DNA of 64,000 bases from Nosema muscidifuracis. Its lineage: Eukaryota; Microsporidia; Nosematidae. The position numbers and the translations under genes were made by a program. Of this stretch, positions 40,501-50,019 are shown piece after piece. How positions within the stretch are numbered: position 1 is the first letter of the stretch; every line of letters begins with the position of its first letter. Below the pieces are notes generated by a model, which ran no database searches, had not been told where the DNA came from, and saw only the letters and a list, made by a program, of their open reading frames with translations. Where the stretch lies: contig JAIOKI010000005.1 in NCBI GenBank assembly GCA_028335825.1, positions 558,001 through 622,000 of the forward strand. Reading direction: 5' to 3'.

Positions 40501-42550
40501 TACCTATTAAATTATACCTACATTAAATTATACTTATATATAATTATAATTTTATTTGATCATACATTCAGAAAAATTAGAAAAGATCTTATTTTATATT
40601 TAACGTTATTCATATATAAAATATTACGATTAAACATTTATTTATTTATAACCTCTAGTAGTAAATTATCATTCTCAAAGTGGTAAGCTTAAGTTAGTTT
40701 TTATGTAAAATTTTATAATTAAAAACATTTTTAATGAGTTTACTTAATATTTAATAAAACTTAATTTATTCAATAGAATTTATTTTTAATTAAAATTCAA
40801 ACTTACAACTGATTTTTTTAATCATTTTAAAATCCAATATGATTTATTAATAAAATATATTCTTTTATTTGAAATCTTATTATTAAAAATAGATTTAATG
40901 ATTGATATTTTTTGAACTATTTTTTATCTTGAAAGAATATATTAATTTATTTCTCTGATATTTATTCTCATATTGAGTTTTTGTATTTATGTCATATTTA
41001 AAGTTACTGAAATAAGTAATTGCTTTTAAAAGAAATATTAGTCATTTCTTTATACAACAATTTAAATTAAAAATAATACTATTCATTTTTTTATTAGCGT
41101 AATTGACTTTGAAAAGTGATCAACGATCTTTATTTATGACTAGAAATTTTAATTCTTATATTAAATTTTTATTCATAAATTATACAAATATGAATAAAAA
41201 TTTATATTTAAGTTTAAATAATCGATGCGATATGAAATTTTATAGTTTTGTAATTTAAATAGATCAAATACAATAAGCTAGCATAATATTCATTCGATAA
41301 AATATTTAAATTTCATTGTAAATCTACTAACCATATATAAAAAAATCGAATTATATTTTAAAAGTTCGACGAAATGAAAAAAATAGTAAATTATAATCAT
41401 TTATAATTTTAAAGAGAGTATTTTCCGATAAAATATGTCTTAATTTTCTTTTTTAAGAAGAAGTTTTTAATTAGATAACGTTTTATGAAACGAATAAATA
41501 AAATATTAAAAAACAGTGGGAATGTATAAATACAATTTCGTAGATATTAATTTATTTATATGAACATATTCTTTTATAAAATAATAATAATCTATAAATC
41601 ATTTTTCATTTACTTGATTTATCAATTCTTTCTCATCTTTTAAAAAGACATTAATTAAATTACAAAAAATTTTTAAAAAAAGATTTAATTTTGAAATATA
41701 AATATAATCATAAAACTTTTTAATTTATAATATTATCTGTAAAGAGTTATTCTTGAGGGTTATTATTAAAAAATAATAAAAAATATTTTTTAGGTATCTA
41801 ACAGTATTTAAATAATTTTTTGTTGCTGAATTAAAAAATAAATTCTGATTGATTGGTCACTTTATAAATTAAATTGTCATGCTTGCTTTAGAAAAAAATT
41901 TACAACTTTTTAATTAAATATTTTGATTCTCATATAAAAAAATCTTTTTAATTTAATCAAAGATAGGTTTTTTTATTAATGATATGTATTATTTCTCTTA
42001 TTAAAAGACTTTTTTATTAATTTTATTTTATAAATGTATATCTACTTTTTTACTCTTATTAAAAGACTTCTTTCTTATATAAATAATTACAATTAGAAAG
42101 TATTGATAGTAGTCATGATAAGGAATTTACATATATCAAAAATTTTAAATAAATCTTTTCTATTTCATTAAACAGATTTTTTTAATAATTTCACGTGACT
42201 CTAAGATTATCTTACAAGATTATATCGAATAGAAAATACCAATTTTTATATTAGTTATGAATAATAAAAATAAGAATTTTAAGAGTGATAAAATATTGCT
42301 ATATGAATGAATATTTTATATTAGTTATTAACAATAAAATACATCTTTAATTAATGAAAAATAAGACTTTTAAGAGTGATAAAATATTTCTATATGAATG
42401 AATATTTTAATTAATTTAAAAATCAAAAGCATTTTTCTTCGTAGAATAATTATTTAGAATTTCTTTTATTTTTGTTTTTTAAATTCCCCTTTTCAAGATT
42501 CGCTGTTTTTTCAAAATTTGAGTTTTAAATATTTTTAATTTTGCCCTTTT
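37587..42550. other. Gene desert of nearly 5 kb with several minisatellites
   Basis: No credible gene was found on either strand. It holds a 39-base unit at about 38030-38165 (3.5 copies); a CATAACCTATCTTCATTTTAG-type array at 38825-39030; a 34-36-base unit AAAGTAGTAGGTTATTT at 39570-39690 (four copies); a TTAAATTATACCTA array at 40410-40535; and a roughly 85-base duplication around 42250-42420. A GGGAATG at about 41517 opens only 13 codons. The length is far above the other spacers in the window. Confidence 0.6.
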
Positions 42551-42736
42551 ATGGCTATAAATATAAATTGTAAAAAGAAATGGCATCCAAGCAGATACGA
42601 AACACAGAAAGAAGTAGAAAAAATAAATGTAAAGAATAATAAAAATAATAAGCATGAATATAATAAAATAGAAGAACATAGAAGGAATATATTGAATAGT
42701 AAAGATGAAAGGATGTCATGGATGCATGATTTTTAG
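42551..42736 (+). CDS. CWC25: Mini CWC25-like splicing factor (CIR_N domain)
   Basis: This 61-residue protein begins after CCC (42544-42546, four bases before the ATG). KKKWHPSRYETQKEVEK matches the CWC25 N-terminal 'KKSWHPxTxxNxExVWKxE' block, a charged helix follows, and it ends ERMSWMHDF, equivalent to the conserved 'ERLDWMYQG'. CWC25 binds the catalytic spliceosome and promotes the first transesterification step; only its N-terminal part enters the active site. Here essentially only that part remains (yeast CWC25 is about 180 residues). This implies retained splicing in this organism, in line with SmE at 58233-58442. The frame on the opposite strand is a shadow. Confidence 0.8.
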   Translation: MAININCKKKWHPSRYETQKEVEKINVKNNKNNKHEYNKIEEHRRNILNSKDERMSWMHDF

Positions 42737-43509
42737 ATAAAAAGGGGAATCAAAAAAGTCATAAAAATATTTTATTCGAAATATTGAACATCAAAAAAAT
42801 ATTTTATATTTGAAATATTGAACATCAAAAAAAATATTTTATATTTGAAATATTGAACATCAAAAAATATTTTATATTTGAAATATTGAACATCAAAAAA
42901 TATTTTATTCGAAATATTGAACATCAAAAAAATATTTTATAATTGAAATATTGAACATCAAAAAAATATTTTATAATTGAAATTTAACATGTCAAAAAAT
43001 TCATCTATGACATAAATATATAAAATTATAAGTTAAATAATATTACAAGTTATATGTTATAAGCTAATAAAACCTACTTGTTACGTTTAATAAATATAAA
43101 AATTATAAGTTAAATAATTATCATTAATTAAATTTTTTAAAAATTAAAAATATTTATGGATCAATTTTTTATAAAAAATTAATTTATCACTTTTAAGATC
43201 TACCTTTTGTACTTATCAAAAAAACTATAAATAATTAATTATGTACTTAAAACAATAAATTTAAAATATAAATGAATCAAATTATTGAATAAAAAAATAT
43301 TTAAAGAAATAGTGCTTATATTAATATAAAATGTTAACAATAAATCTATAGTAATATAACTTATTATTAACAGAATATTAAGATAAAGAACCGATAAAAA
43401 TTTAATTAATATCTTATAAAATATATAATGAACTTTACTATGTATATTTTAAAAAAAGATACTTCGATTTTAATTAAAAGTTAATAAAATTTCTTCTTTT
43501 TTACCCTAG
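42737..43509. repeat. 33-35-base minisatellite 3' of CWC25, then AT-rich spacer
   Basis: About six copies of ATATTGAACATCAAAAAAAT-type units fill about 42762-42985, starting just after the mini CWC25 gene. The remainder up to HMG-CoA reductase shows a TATAAAATTATAAGTTAAAT duplication near 43015-43110 and otherwise nothing. Confidence 0.8.
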
Positions 43510-44691
43510 ATGAAAGATAAGGAAGGTATAAATGATCTTATTAAAAAAAAATCTAGAGAATTACGTGAAATTATTCTACAGAATAAAGATATTATCCTCC
43601 CTGATATATTAGTGGATGATGATTTTACAGGTATATACAACAGATGTTGTGAGAACATCCTTGGATACAGGAAAGTACCTCTTGGTATATCTCATATACC
43701 AGTAAAAATTAACAAATCAGAATTTTATATTCCTATTTGTACATTTGAAGGAGCTTTGGTAGCTTCTATGTGTAGAGGAATTAAATTAATAAACTTAAGT
43801 GGAGGTATTTCAGGATATGTTGAAAATTTAGGAATAACTCGTAGTTTTGCTTTAGAATTCTTTGATTTTGAATCTGCTCTTAAGTTTTATAAATGGATTA
43901 AGAATGGTAATTTGGATATATTAAAGGAAGCTGGAGAAATGAACAGTAGATATTGTAAGATAATTAATATTCAATCTAAAAATATGTTTGGAAGTTTAGT
44001 ATTTATTAAAGTATCTGCATATACTGGTGATGCTATGGGTATGAATATGATTACCAAGGCTTGTGATCAGATAGTAAATAAAATACAAGAAATTTATGAC
44101 TGTAAATTAGTCACTCTTAGTGCTAATATATGTACTGATAAAAAATGGTCGTTAGAAAATTATGCAAATGGTAGGGGTAGAAGAGTCTTCCTTAGTATAA
44201 GAATTAAGGATAAAGATCTACAATATATTATGAAAGTAAGTATGGAAGATCTTTTAAAAATGTATCATACTAAAATACAACTTGGTGGAGCAATTGTTTT
44301 AGGAGGGTTTAATTGTCAGGCTTCTAATTATGTATCAGCTACTTATTTAGCATTTAATCAAGATCTTGGTCATGTTTTAGAAAGTAGTAATTGTATAGTT
44401 GATATGAAGAAAATTAATGATGAAGAATTAGAAATTAATTTACTTATGCCATCTTTAGTTCTTGGTACAGTTGGTGGAGGTACTCATTTAGAACCAGCAG
44501 CAAGTCTTATTAAGCAATTTAATAATTTAGAAGATTGTTTTGATAAAGATTCAAGAGATTTGAGTACATCAGCCAATCATTTAGCACTAGTTGTAGCATC
44601 AGCTGTATTAGCAGGAGAAATATCAGGGATGTGTGCTTTAACTAATAATACATTAATGAGTGCACATATGAGACTTAATAGGAAGAAATAA
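43510..44691 (+). CDS. HMG1: HMG-CoA reductase, catalytic domain only
   Basis: This 393-residue NADPH enzyme makes mevalonate for isoprenoids (dolichol, prenyl groups). It contains the eukaryotic class I catalytic domain: PLGISHIPV, catalytic Glu in CTFEGALVAS, DAMGMNM with the catalytic Asp, Lys in CTDKKWSLEN, LGTVGGGTHLEP, and the terminal His in LMSAHM. The N-terminal membrane and sterol-sensing part of fungal and animal reductases is absent, so the enzyme is soluble and sterol-regulated degradation through that domain is not possible. CCC at 43504-43506, three bases before the ATG, confirms this as the true start rather than a truncated gene. Confidence 0.97.
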   Translation: MKDKEGINDLIKKKSRELREIILQNKDIILPDILVDDDFTGIYNRCCENILGYRKVPLGISHIPVKINKSEFYIPICTFEGALVASMCRGIKLINLSGGISGYVENLGITRSFALEFFDFESALKFYKWIKNGNLDILKEAGEMNSRYCKIINIQSKNMFGSLVFIKVSAYTGDAMGMNMITKACDQIVNKIQEIYDCKLVTLSANICTDKKWSLENYANGRGRRVFLSIRIKDKDLQYIMKVSMEDLLKMYHTKIQLGGAIVLGGFNCQASNYVSATYLAFNQDLGHVLESSNCIVDMKKINDEELEINLLMPSLVLGTVGGGTHLEPAASLIKQFNNLEDCFDKDSRDLSTSANHLALVVASAVLAGEISGMCALTNNTLMSAHMRLNRKK

Positions 44692-45027
44692 ATAATTTAT
44701 TTTGTTTAAAAAATTAAATTAATTTTTTTAATGTTGTTAGATTTTTGATAAGAGGTATAAAAATATTTGCTCTTAGTTAATATGAACAATCATAGAAGTA
44801 AATTAGTTTTTTAATAAAAATATTCGCTATCATTTTCTAGATCATTTAAATAAATTAGTTCTTTAATAAAAATATTCGCTATAGTTAATAATTACTATCA
44901 CTTTTCTAAGATTATTTAAGTAAATTAGTTCTTTAATAAAAATATTCGCTATAGTTAATAATTACTATCATTTTCTAAGATAATTTAAGTAAATTAGTTT
45001 TTTAAAAAATACCCTTATAATTTATGA
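44692..45027. repeat. 52-70-base tandem repeats 3' of HMG-CoA reductase
   Basis: A unit containing AAATTAGTTCTTTAATAAAA and TATTCGCTAT recurs about four times from 44770 to 45003; the last two units are 70 bases apart and nearly identical. The CCC of the next gene is at 45012-45014. Confidence 0.85.
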
Positions 45028-45744
45028 ATGATAGTTATAAACAGAAATACTCAAGATCCTCATTATAGATACAAAATGCCTCATTTAATAATAAAACATG
45101 AAGGTAAGAATACTGGAACTAAGACTATATTATCAAATTTAGAAGAAGTAAGTAGATCTCTTAATAGATCACCAGACCATATTTTAAAATTTATTTCTTA
45201 CGAATTATCGTTACAAGCAAAACTTGACAAACAGAAATATATTATTAATGGAAAACATGATCAACTTAAAATTCAGAATATAATATACGATTTTATTGAC
45301 AAATTCGTGTTATGCTATCATTGCGAGAATCCTGAAACATTTTTTATTCTAGAAGATACACTTATGATGGAATGTTTGGCTTGTGGGTGTAAAAGTCCAT
45401 GCACTGATCATAAAATTAAGTCTGAGCTGTCTAAAAATGTTGTTGTACCAACTAATATATATACAGAATTTGTTAAACAAGACGAAAATGATGTGTTTAT
45501 TTATGATGATTTAAGTCAGCTAGATTTATCAATAAAAAATAAACCTGTCAAAGATATATTAAGTGAGTATGAAGCTTATATAGAGAAGAATAAAAAATTT
45601 TCTATGATTAGTGGATTTATTGATAAAATTTTGGAATTGGGAGTTAAGAAAAATGAAGTATCTAAGTTTTATAGTAGACCACAATCTGGGAAGAAGAGAA
45701 GTCTAGAATTTAAGAAGGAGATTAGTAAATATTTTAATCAATAA
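45028..45744 (+). CDS. TIF5: Translation initiation factor eIF5, without the W2 domain
   Basis: This 238-residue protein is the GTPase-activating protein for eIF2 at start-codon recognition. The N-terminal domain has INRNTQDPHYRYKMPHL (with the catalytic Arg region), an EGKNTGTKT loop and LNRSP. The zinc ribbon is CYHCENPE...CLACGC (about 94-120). After about residue 140 the sequence is unlike eIF5, and the C-terminal W2/HEAT domain that binds eIF2-beta and eIF3 is missing (yeast eIF5 is 405 residues). The CCC signal is at 45012-45014. The first ATG after it, at 45024, is out of frame and opens only 14 codons; the homology requires 45028. Confidence 0.93.
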   Translation: MIVINRNTQDPHYRYKMPHLIIKHEGKNTGTKTILSNLEEVSRSLNRSPDHILKFISYELSLQAKLDKQKYIINGKHDQLKIQNIIYDFIDKFVLCYHCENPETFFILEDTLMMECLACGCKSPCTDHKIKSELSKNVVVPTNIYTEFVKQDENDVFIYDDLSQLDLSIKNKPVKDILSEYEAYIEKNKKFSMISGFIDKILELGVKKNEVSKFYSRPQSGKKRSLEFKKEISKYFNQ

Positions 45745-46073
45745 AAGATTATTTTTTAATTTAGTATAGATTGTTATATAATTTTATATACTTTATTAGA
45801 TATTTTTTTGTATTTATCAAGTAGTTTTATATGCTTTATTAGATATTACTTAATATTTTATTGTAATCTATCAAGTAGTTTTATATACTTTATTAGATAT
45901 TTTTATTATCAATTAATATCATTTTATATATATTATTAGATTTTTTTTAATATTTTATTGTATCTATCATTTAATTTTTCTTTAGTTATATAAATCAACA
46001 AAGAAAATATTCTTTTAGTTTTATAAATCAACCAAGAAAATATTCTTTAATTTTTATTTTTTTATACCGTTAT
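45745..46073. repeat. Short tandem repeats between eIF5 and SPB1
   Basis: A unit of about 60 bases with CAAGTAGTTTTATATGCTTTATTAG occurs about three times (45780-45960), followed by two copies of a 40-base TATAAATCAACAAAGAAAATATTC unit before the SPB1 ATG. Confidence 0.7.
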
Positions 46074-47735
46074 ATGGTAAAGAATAGAACAATAGCAAAA
46101 CAAAGATTAGATAAATACTACAATTTAGCTAAAGAAAAAGGTTACAGAGCAAGATCAGCTTTCAAATTACTCCAATTAAATAAAAAATACAATTTTCTTA
46201 AAGAAGCAAGAATTCTTATCGATTTATGTGCTGCTCCCGGTGGATGGCTACAAATAGCTGCACAAGAGATGCCTCGACCAAGAAAAATTATTGGTATAGA
46301 TCTTGATCCTATCAAGTATATAGGAGATGCAGAAACATTCGTTTGTGATATAACATCAGATGAGTGTAGAAAAAGATTGTATGGAATGTTAGAAGACCAC
46401 CAGGCTGATGTTATTTTGCATGATGGAGCTCCTAACGTAGGAACAAGTTGGGAGAGCGACGCTTTTAACCAAAATCTTCTTGTTTTTTATTCGTTACAAC
46501 TTTCTTCGATTTTTTTAAAAGAAGGTGGAACGTTCGTTACGAAAATATTTAGATCAAATGATTACGATTCATTGATGGCAGTTTTAATGAAAATGTTTAA
46601 AAAAGTTGAAGCTACTAAGCCACTTAGTTCTAGATCACAAAGTGCTGAGATATTCGTTGTATGTCTTGAGTACAGAGGTCATGACGGATTTGATCAGGAT
46701 CTCCTTGAATATGAGAATGTTTTCAAGAATTCTGAAAAAGATGCTGATAACTTTGATGAATATAAGTATACTAAAATAAAATTTAGTGAGTATTTGAGAT
46801 CAGAAGATACTGATATACTTGATAAAGTAACTGTTATAGAGAACGATTTACCTCCAGAAGTTGATATGGATGAAGAAATACTGTTTTTAATTAAAGATTT
46901 AAAAATTTTATCTAAGAATGATATAAGAAAGATCAAACAGAAGAAAAAACAGATTATTAGAGATGTTAGAACTGGTAAATTAAATATGCCATTTTTTGAA
47001 TTTCTTAAACAAGATGAGGATAGTGAATATGAAGATGAAGAAGAATTTGAAATGGTAACACTTACATTAGATGAGAAGTTAGATAAAATAGCTGAAGAAA
47101 TTAAAGATAATACTGTCAAGAAGAAACATAAAATAGAAAAAATTGATTTAGAGATGATAGACAATTTTTATGAAGATGATTTATTTAAGAATATGCAACT
47201 AGAAGAAGATAAATTTGAGGAAGTAAAAAATTTTGAAAAAGAAAAAAATTTTGAAGAAGAAAAAATTGAAATTGAAAGTTGTTCAGATTCATTAGATATA
47301 AATGAAGAAGAAGCTTTATGTATAGCTCGGTATAAAGATAATCCTACTGAGTTTATAGAAAGTACTGTAGATAGATATTGGACGGATCCCGATGAGAAAT
47401 TACCAAATTATCTGAGAGAAGATCAGAATATGTTTGGTAGACCAAGTAAATCTGATGAGATTAAGTTAACTAAAAAAGAGAAAGAAGCTTTATTAAGAAG
47501 AAAGACTAGAGCAGAAAAAAGAGCTGAGAAGTTTATGAAGGATATGATTATAGAAGAATCTGATGAAGAGAGAATTTTAGCTAAGGAGATATATAAGAAA
47601 GAATTTAAGAGAACAAAAAATAAAGCTAGAATTGTATTCCCTAAAAATGGAGGATGTGGTATACCTCGAGGAAAAGGAAGATTGATTCATTTTGATAGAA
47701 GACTTAAAAAAGATAAACGAAATATAAAAAAATAA
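46074..47735 (+). CDS. SPB1: SPB1-type 25S rRNA 2'-O-methyltransferase
   Basis: This 553-residue nucleolar enzyme belongs to the FtsJ/RrmJ family. In yeast Spb1 methylates the A-loop guanosine of 25S rRNA and is needed for 60S assembly. Residues about 5-205 form the methyltransferase: GYRARSAFKLLQ (Lys of the K-D-K-E set), DLCAAPGGW (AdoMet loop), HDGAPNVG (Asp), FVTKIFRS (Lys) and AEIFVVCLEY (Glu). An acidic, Lys/Glu-rich middle follows, then the Spb1 C-terminal domain with RYKDNPTEF, DRYWTDPDEKLPNYL and PKNGGCGIPRGKGR near the end. It is shorter than yeast Spb1 (841) mainly in the middle. Only an ACC, not a full CCC, precedes the ATG. Confidence 0.97.
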   Translation: MVKNRTIAKQRLDKYYNLAKEKGYRARSAFKLLQLNKKYNFLKEARILIDLCAAPGGWLQIAAQEMPRPRKIIGIDLDPIKYIGDAETFVCDITSDECRKRLYGMLEDHQADVILHDGAPNVGTSWESDAFNQNLLVFYSLQLSSIFLKEGGTFVTKIFRSNDYDSLMAVLMKMFKKVEATKPLSSRSQSAEIFVVCLEYRGHDGFDQDLLEYENVFKNSEKDADNFDEYKYTKIKFSEYLRSEDTDILDKVTVIENDLPPEVDMDEEILFLIKDLKILSKNDIRKIKQKKKQIIRDVRTGKLNMPFFEFLKQDEDSEYEDEEEFEMVTLTLDEKLDKIAEEIKDNTVKKKHKIEKIDLEMIDNFYEDDLFKNMQLEEDKFEEVKNFEKEKNFEEEKIEIESCSDSLDINEEEALCIARYKDNPTEFIESTVDRYWTDPDEKLPNYLREDQNMFGRPSKSDEIKLTKKEKEALLRRKTRAEKRAEKFMKDMIIEESDEERILAKEIYKKEFKRTKNKARIVFPKNGGCGIPRGKGRLIHFDRRLKKDKRNIKK

Positions 47736-47941
47736 ATAATTTTTTAAATTAATTAAGATCATAAATAATTATTATATATAACAATTTTATAGTTTTTGGA
47801 AATAGACTTAATTTCTTTATTCGCGAAATCTTCAAAAATATATTATAATTTATAATTATTAATAATAAAATACCATTTTATTATTCGCGAAATCTTCAAA
47901 AATATACTACAATTTTAAAAAATAAATTTTAATTTTTTTAA

Positions 47942-47945
47942 CCCC
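47942..47945 (+). promoter_or_regulatory. CCCC start signal of the MPP6-like gene
   Basis: CCCC two bases before ATG 47948; this signal led to recognition of the 48-codon gene. Confidence 0.7.
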
Positions 47946-47947
47946 TT

Positions 47948-48094
47948 ATGAGTGAATTAAGTGAAAAATTAAAAGGACTTAAATTTATGCAGAAGGCTTC
48001 TAAAGATCAAAAAATAGAAAAGAATGTTTCTTTTAGTACATTTTTTTGTAAGAAATATTTATATTCATTTATAAGTAAGAAAGAAGATAATTAG
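47948..48094 (+). CDS. MPP6: Mini MPP6-like exosome cofactor (48 residues)
   Basis: The 48-residue protein begins MSELSEKLKGLKFMQKA. The LSxxLxxxKFMQ core is the signature of MPP6/MPHOSPH6 ('LSKNLLRMKFMQR' in human), which binds the exosome cap subunit Rrp40 and helps recruit the Mtr4 helicase for nuclear RNA processing, including 5.8S maturation. Only the Rrp40-binding N-terminus and a short basic tail are present. CCCC lies two bases upstream. The gene sits 28 bases before the next start on the same strand, consistent with a compact pair. The match is short, so assignment is probable rather than certain. Confidence 0.7.
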   Translation: MSELSEKLKGLKFMQKASKDQKIEKNVSFSTFFCKKYLYSFISKKEDN

Positions 48095-48122
48095 TTAAAT
48101 TTATATTTAATTTTATTTACCC

Positions 48123-48518
48123 ATGTTTACTCCATTGAACAAAGAGACAAGTAAGAAAAGACTTAAGTCTATATTGAAAGAAAGAAGAATGATTAAAGAA
48201 ATATATTACAAATTTCTTATTAATATGAATATAGATACTATATTCTCTATAAAAATAGAGTATGAAGAGAATAATGATATATTATACCAGGTCAAAGAAT
48301 ATTCTTTATTTAATTTGGTAGATAAATCATTTGAAAAAGTAGATCCCTTAAAATATGATATTTTTAATTATAAAAAAGCAGCTTTTTTATACATACAAAA
48401 TATTTTGAAAAAAAAAGAGTATGTTAAAGCTAAGAAGATGCTTAATATTTGTAAAGAGAAGGGATATGATTGTAATGAGTATTATGAGTTAGTAGATGAA
48501 TTAAGAAAGAAGTCTTAA
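48123..48518 (+). CDS. Small conserved-looking protein, unknown
   Basis: This 131-residue basic protein is predicted helical at both ends with a beta-rich middle (about 50-75). The C-terminal half (AAFLYIQNILKKKEYVKAKKMLNICKEKGYD) looks like a TPR/PPR-type helical hairpin. No family was assigned. CCC at 48120-48122 directly abuts the ATG, so this is very probably a real gene. Confidence 0.75.
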   Translation: MFTPLNKETSKKRLKSILKERRMIKEIYYKFLINMNIDTIFSIKIEYEENNDILYQVKEYSLFNLVDKSFEKVDPLKYDIFNYKKAAFLYIQNILKKKEYVKAKKMLNICKEKGYDCNEYYELVDELRKKS

Positions 48519-48942
48519 AAAATTATTTTTATTATTAAATATACTTATTTTTCTAATGATTATAAATTTAATTTTTAGAAAGAACTTTTGAGAATTTTAG
48601 ATATCATCTTTGAAGAGATTGTTAGATGAATTAAAAAAGTAGAATTTAGCAAAAAATATTTATTTTATACTACTATAATATAATTAAATTTATACTACTA
48701 TAATATAATTAAATTTATACTACTATAATATAATTAAATTTATACTACTATAATATAATTAAATTTATAATACAAAAAATATGATTAAATTTATAACACT
48801 ATAATACATTTTAATTAAATTTATGATACTATAATATAATTTTTATACCATCATCATAAAAATTAACATTTATAATATTCCTTAAGATAAATTAATATAA
48901 AATTTAATTTAAATATTTTAAATTTTTTTAATGAAACTCTAT
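48519..48942. repeat. 25-base minisatellite
   Basis: About five near-perfect 25-base units (ATACTACTATAATATAATTA plus AATTT), then degenerate ones, fill 48666-48850 between two convergent genes. Confidence 0.88.
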
Positions 48943-49431
48943 TCAATTTTTAGTAGGTTCAGAACCTCCAAGTGTAAGGAAGATAATACCAGCTACCATT
49001 GAAAATAATGCAACAATCTCTCCAAATATCATTACTAAAAAAAAAGATCCATTAAATTTCTTCTGTTGTGCTTTAGTAACTGAAGCACTACTAGCTATAC
49101 ATCCAATACAATAAGCTCCAAAACAATTTCCTATTCCTTGAATAATACAAGAAACAAGCATAAGAATAGCTTGGGACAAAGTTTTAGGTGTATAAACAGT
49201 AATAAAGAAGAACATTATAAGTGAGAAAATAGAAGGAGCTGATATAAATCCCATAGGCATGATAGCATGAATAAGATCTACACTATAATCTGCTGCTTTA
49301 CATATTCCATTAGATCCATGTACTAGTCCAAAACCTACACCTACTAATGCAGGGAGAATAGAAAATACTGCTGCTGCTCCTTTAAAAATATCCATCATTA
49401 TCTCTTTATTCATAAACAAATTTTCACTCAT
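48943..49431 (-). CDS. VMA3: V-type ATPase proteolipid subunit c
   Basis: This 162-residue protein has four membrane helices, the proton-carrying ring of the vacuolar H+-ATPase. A GAAAVFSILPALVGVGFGLVHG block forms helix 1 and the essential glutamate sits in helix 4 (FGEIVALFSMVAGIIF). The start is set at 49431: a GGGG signal (CCCC at 49441-49444 on the plus strand) lies nine bases upstream and the resulting length equals the usual 160 residues. The upstream in-frame ATG at 49482 would add 17 residues and lies upstream of the signal. Confidence 0.95.
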   Translation of the reverse strand: MSENLFMNKEIMMDIFKGAAAVFSILPALVGVGFGLVHGSNGICKAADYSVDLIHAIMPMGFISAPSIFSLIMFFFITVYTPKTLSQAILMLVSCIIQGIGNCFGAYCIGCIASSASVTKAQQKKFNGSFFLVMIFGEIVALFSMVAGIIFLTLGGSEPTKN

Positions 49432-49444
49432 TCGAATTAACCCC

Positions 49445-50008
49445 TCGACAAAAAAAAATAATTTATAAATAAAATGTTTCATTGGTGTTTACTTATGTAA
49501 GAAATAAATGAGAAGGAGAAATAATTTTTATAAATATTTTAAGCATTTATAATTACTTATTTAAGAAATAAATGAGAAATAATTTTTATTCAATATTTTA
49601 AAGTATTAATAATTACTTATTTAAGAAATAAATGAGAAGGAGAAATAATTTTTATAAATATTTTTAAGTATTAATAATTACTTTCTTAAGAAATATTGTT
49701 AACGTGCATAAAGTTACTCTAATATATAAAAATATAAAACATCATATTACATATACATAAACATCAATACTACATAAAAAATATCATATTACACATACAT
49801 AAAAATATGAAACATCAATACACATAAAAATCAATTATATAAAAATATGAAACATTAATTATATAAATAAAAAATATCATATACATAAAAATCATTACTA
49901 TATAAATAACATTACTATATAAACATTAATACTACATAAATAAATTACTATATAAAATTATTTAATAATTATATTTTATATAATCATAAATTAATTAATC
50001 ATTTTCAA
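49445..50008. repeat. Divergent spacer with repeats
   Basis: Three to four copies of a unit of about 62 bases (AAGAAATAAATGAGAAGGAG core) lie at 49498-49690, then ATACATAAAAATATGAAACATC units at 49735-49935. Confidence 0.75.
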
Positions 50009-50019
50009 CCCCTTAAAAA

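Noticed and set aside
42762-42985. CRISPR-like spaced repeats
   Set aside because: Units are contiguous with no unique spacers and the genome is eukaryotic; it is a minisatellite.
46694-47164. Ser-rich 156-codon frame opposite SPB1
   Set aside because: Antisense shadow of the acidic middle of SPB1.
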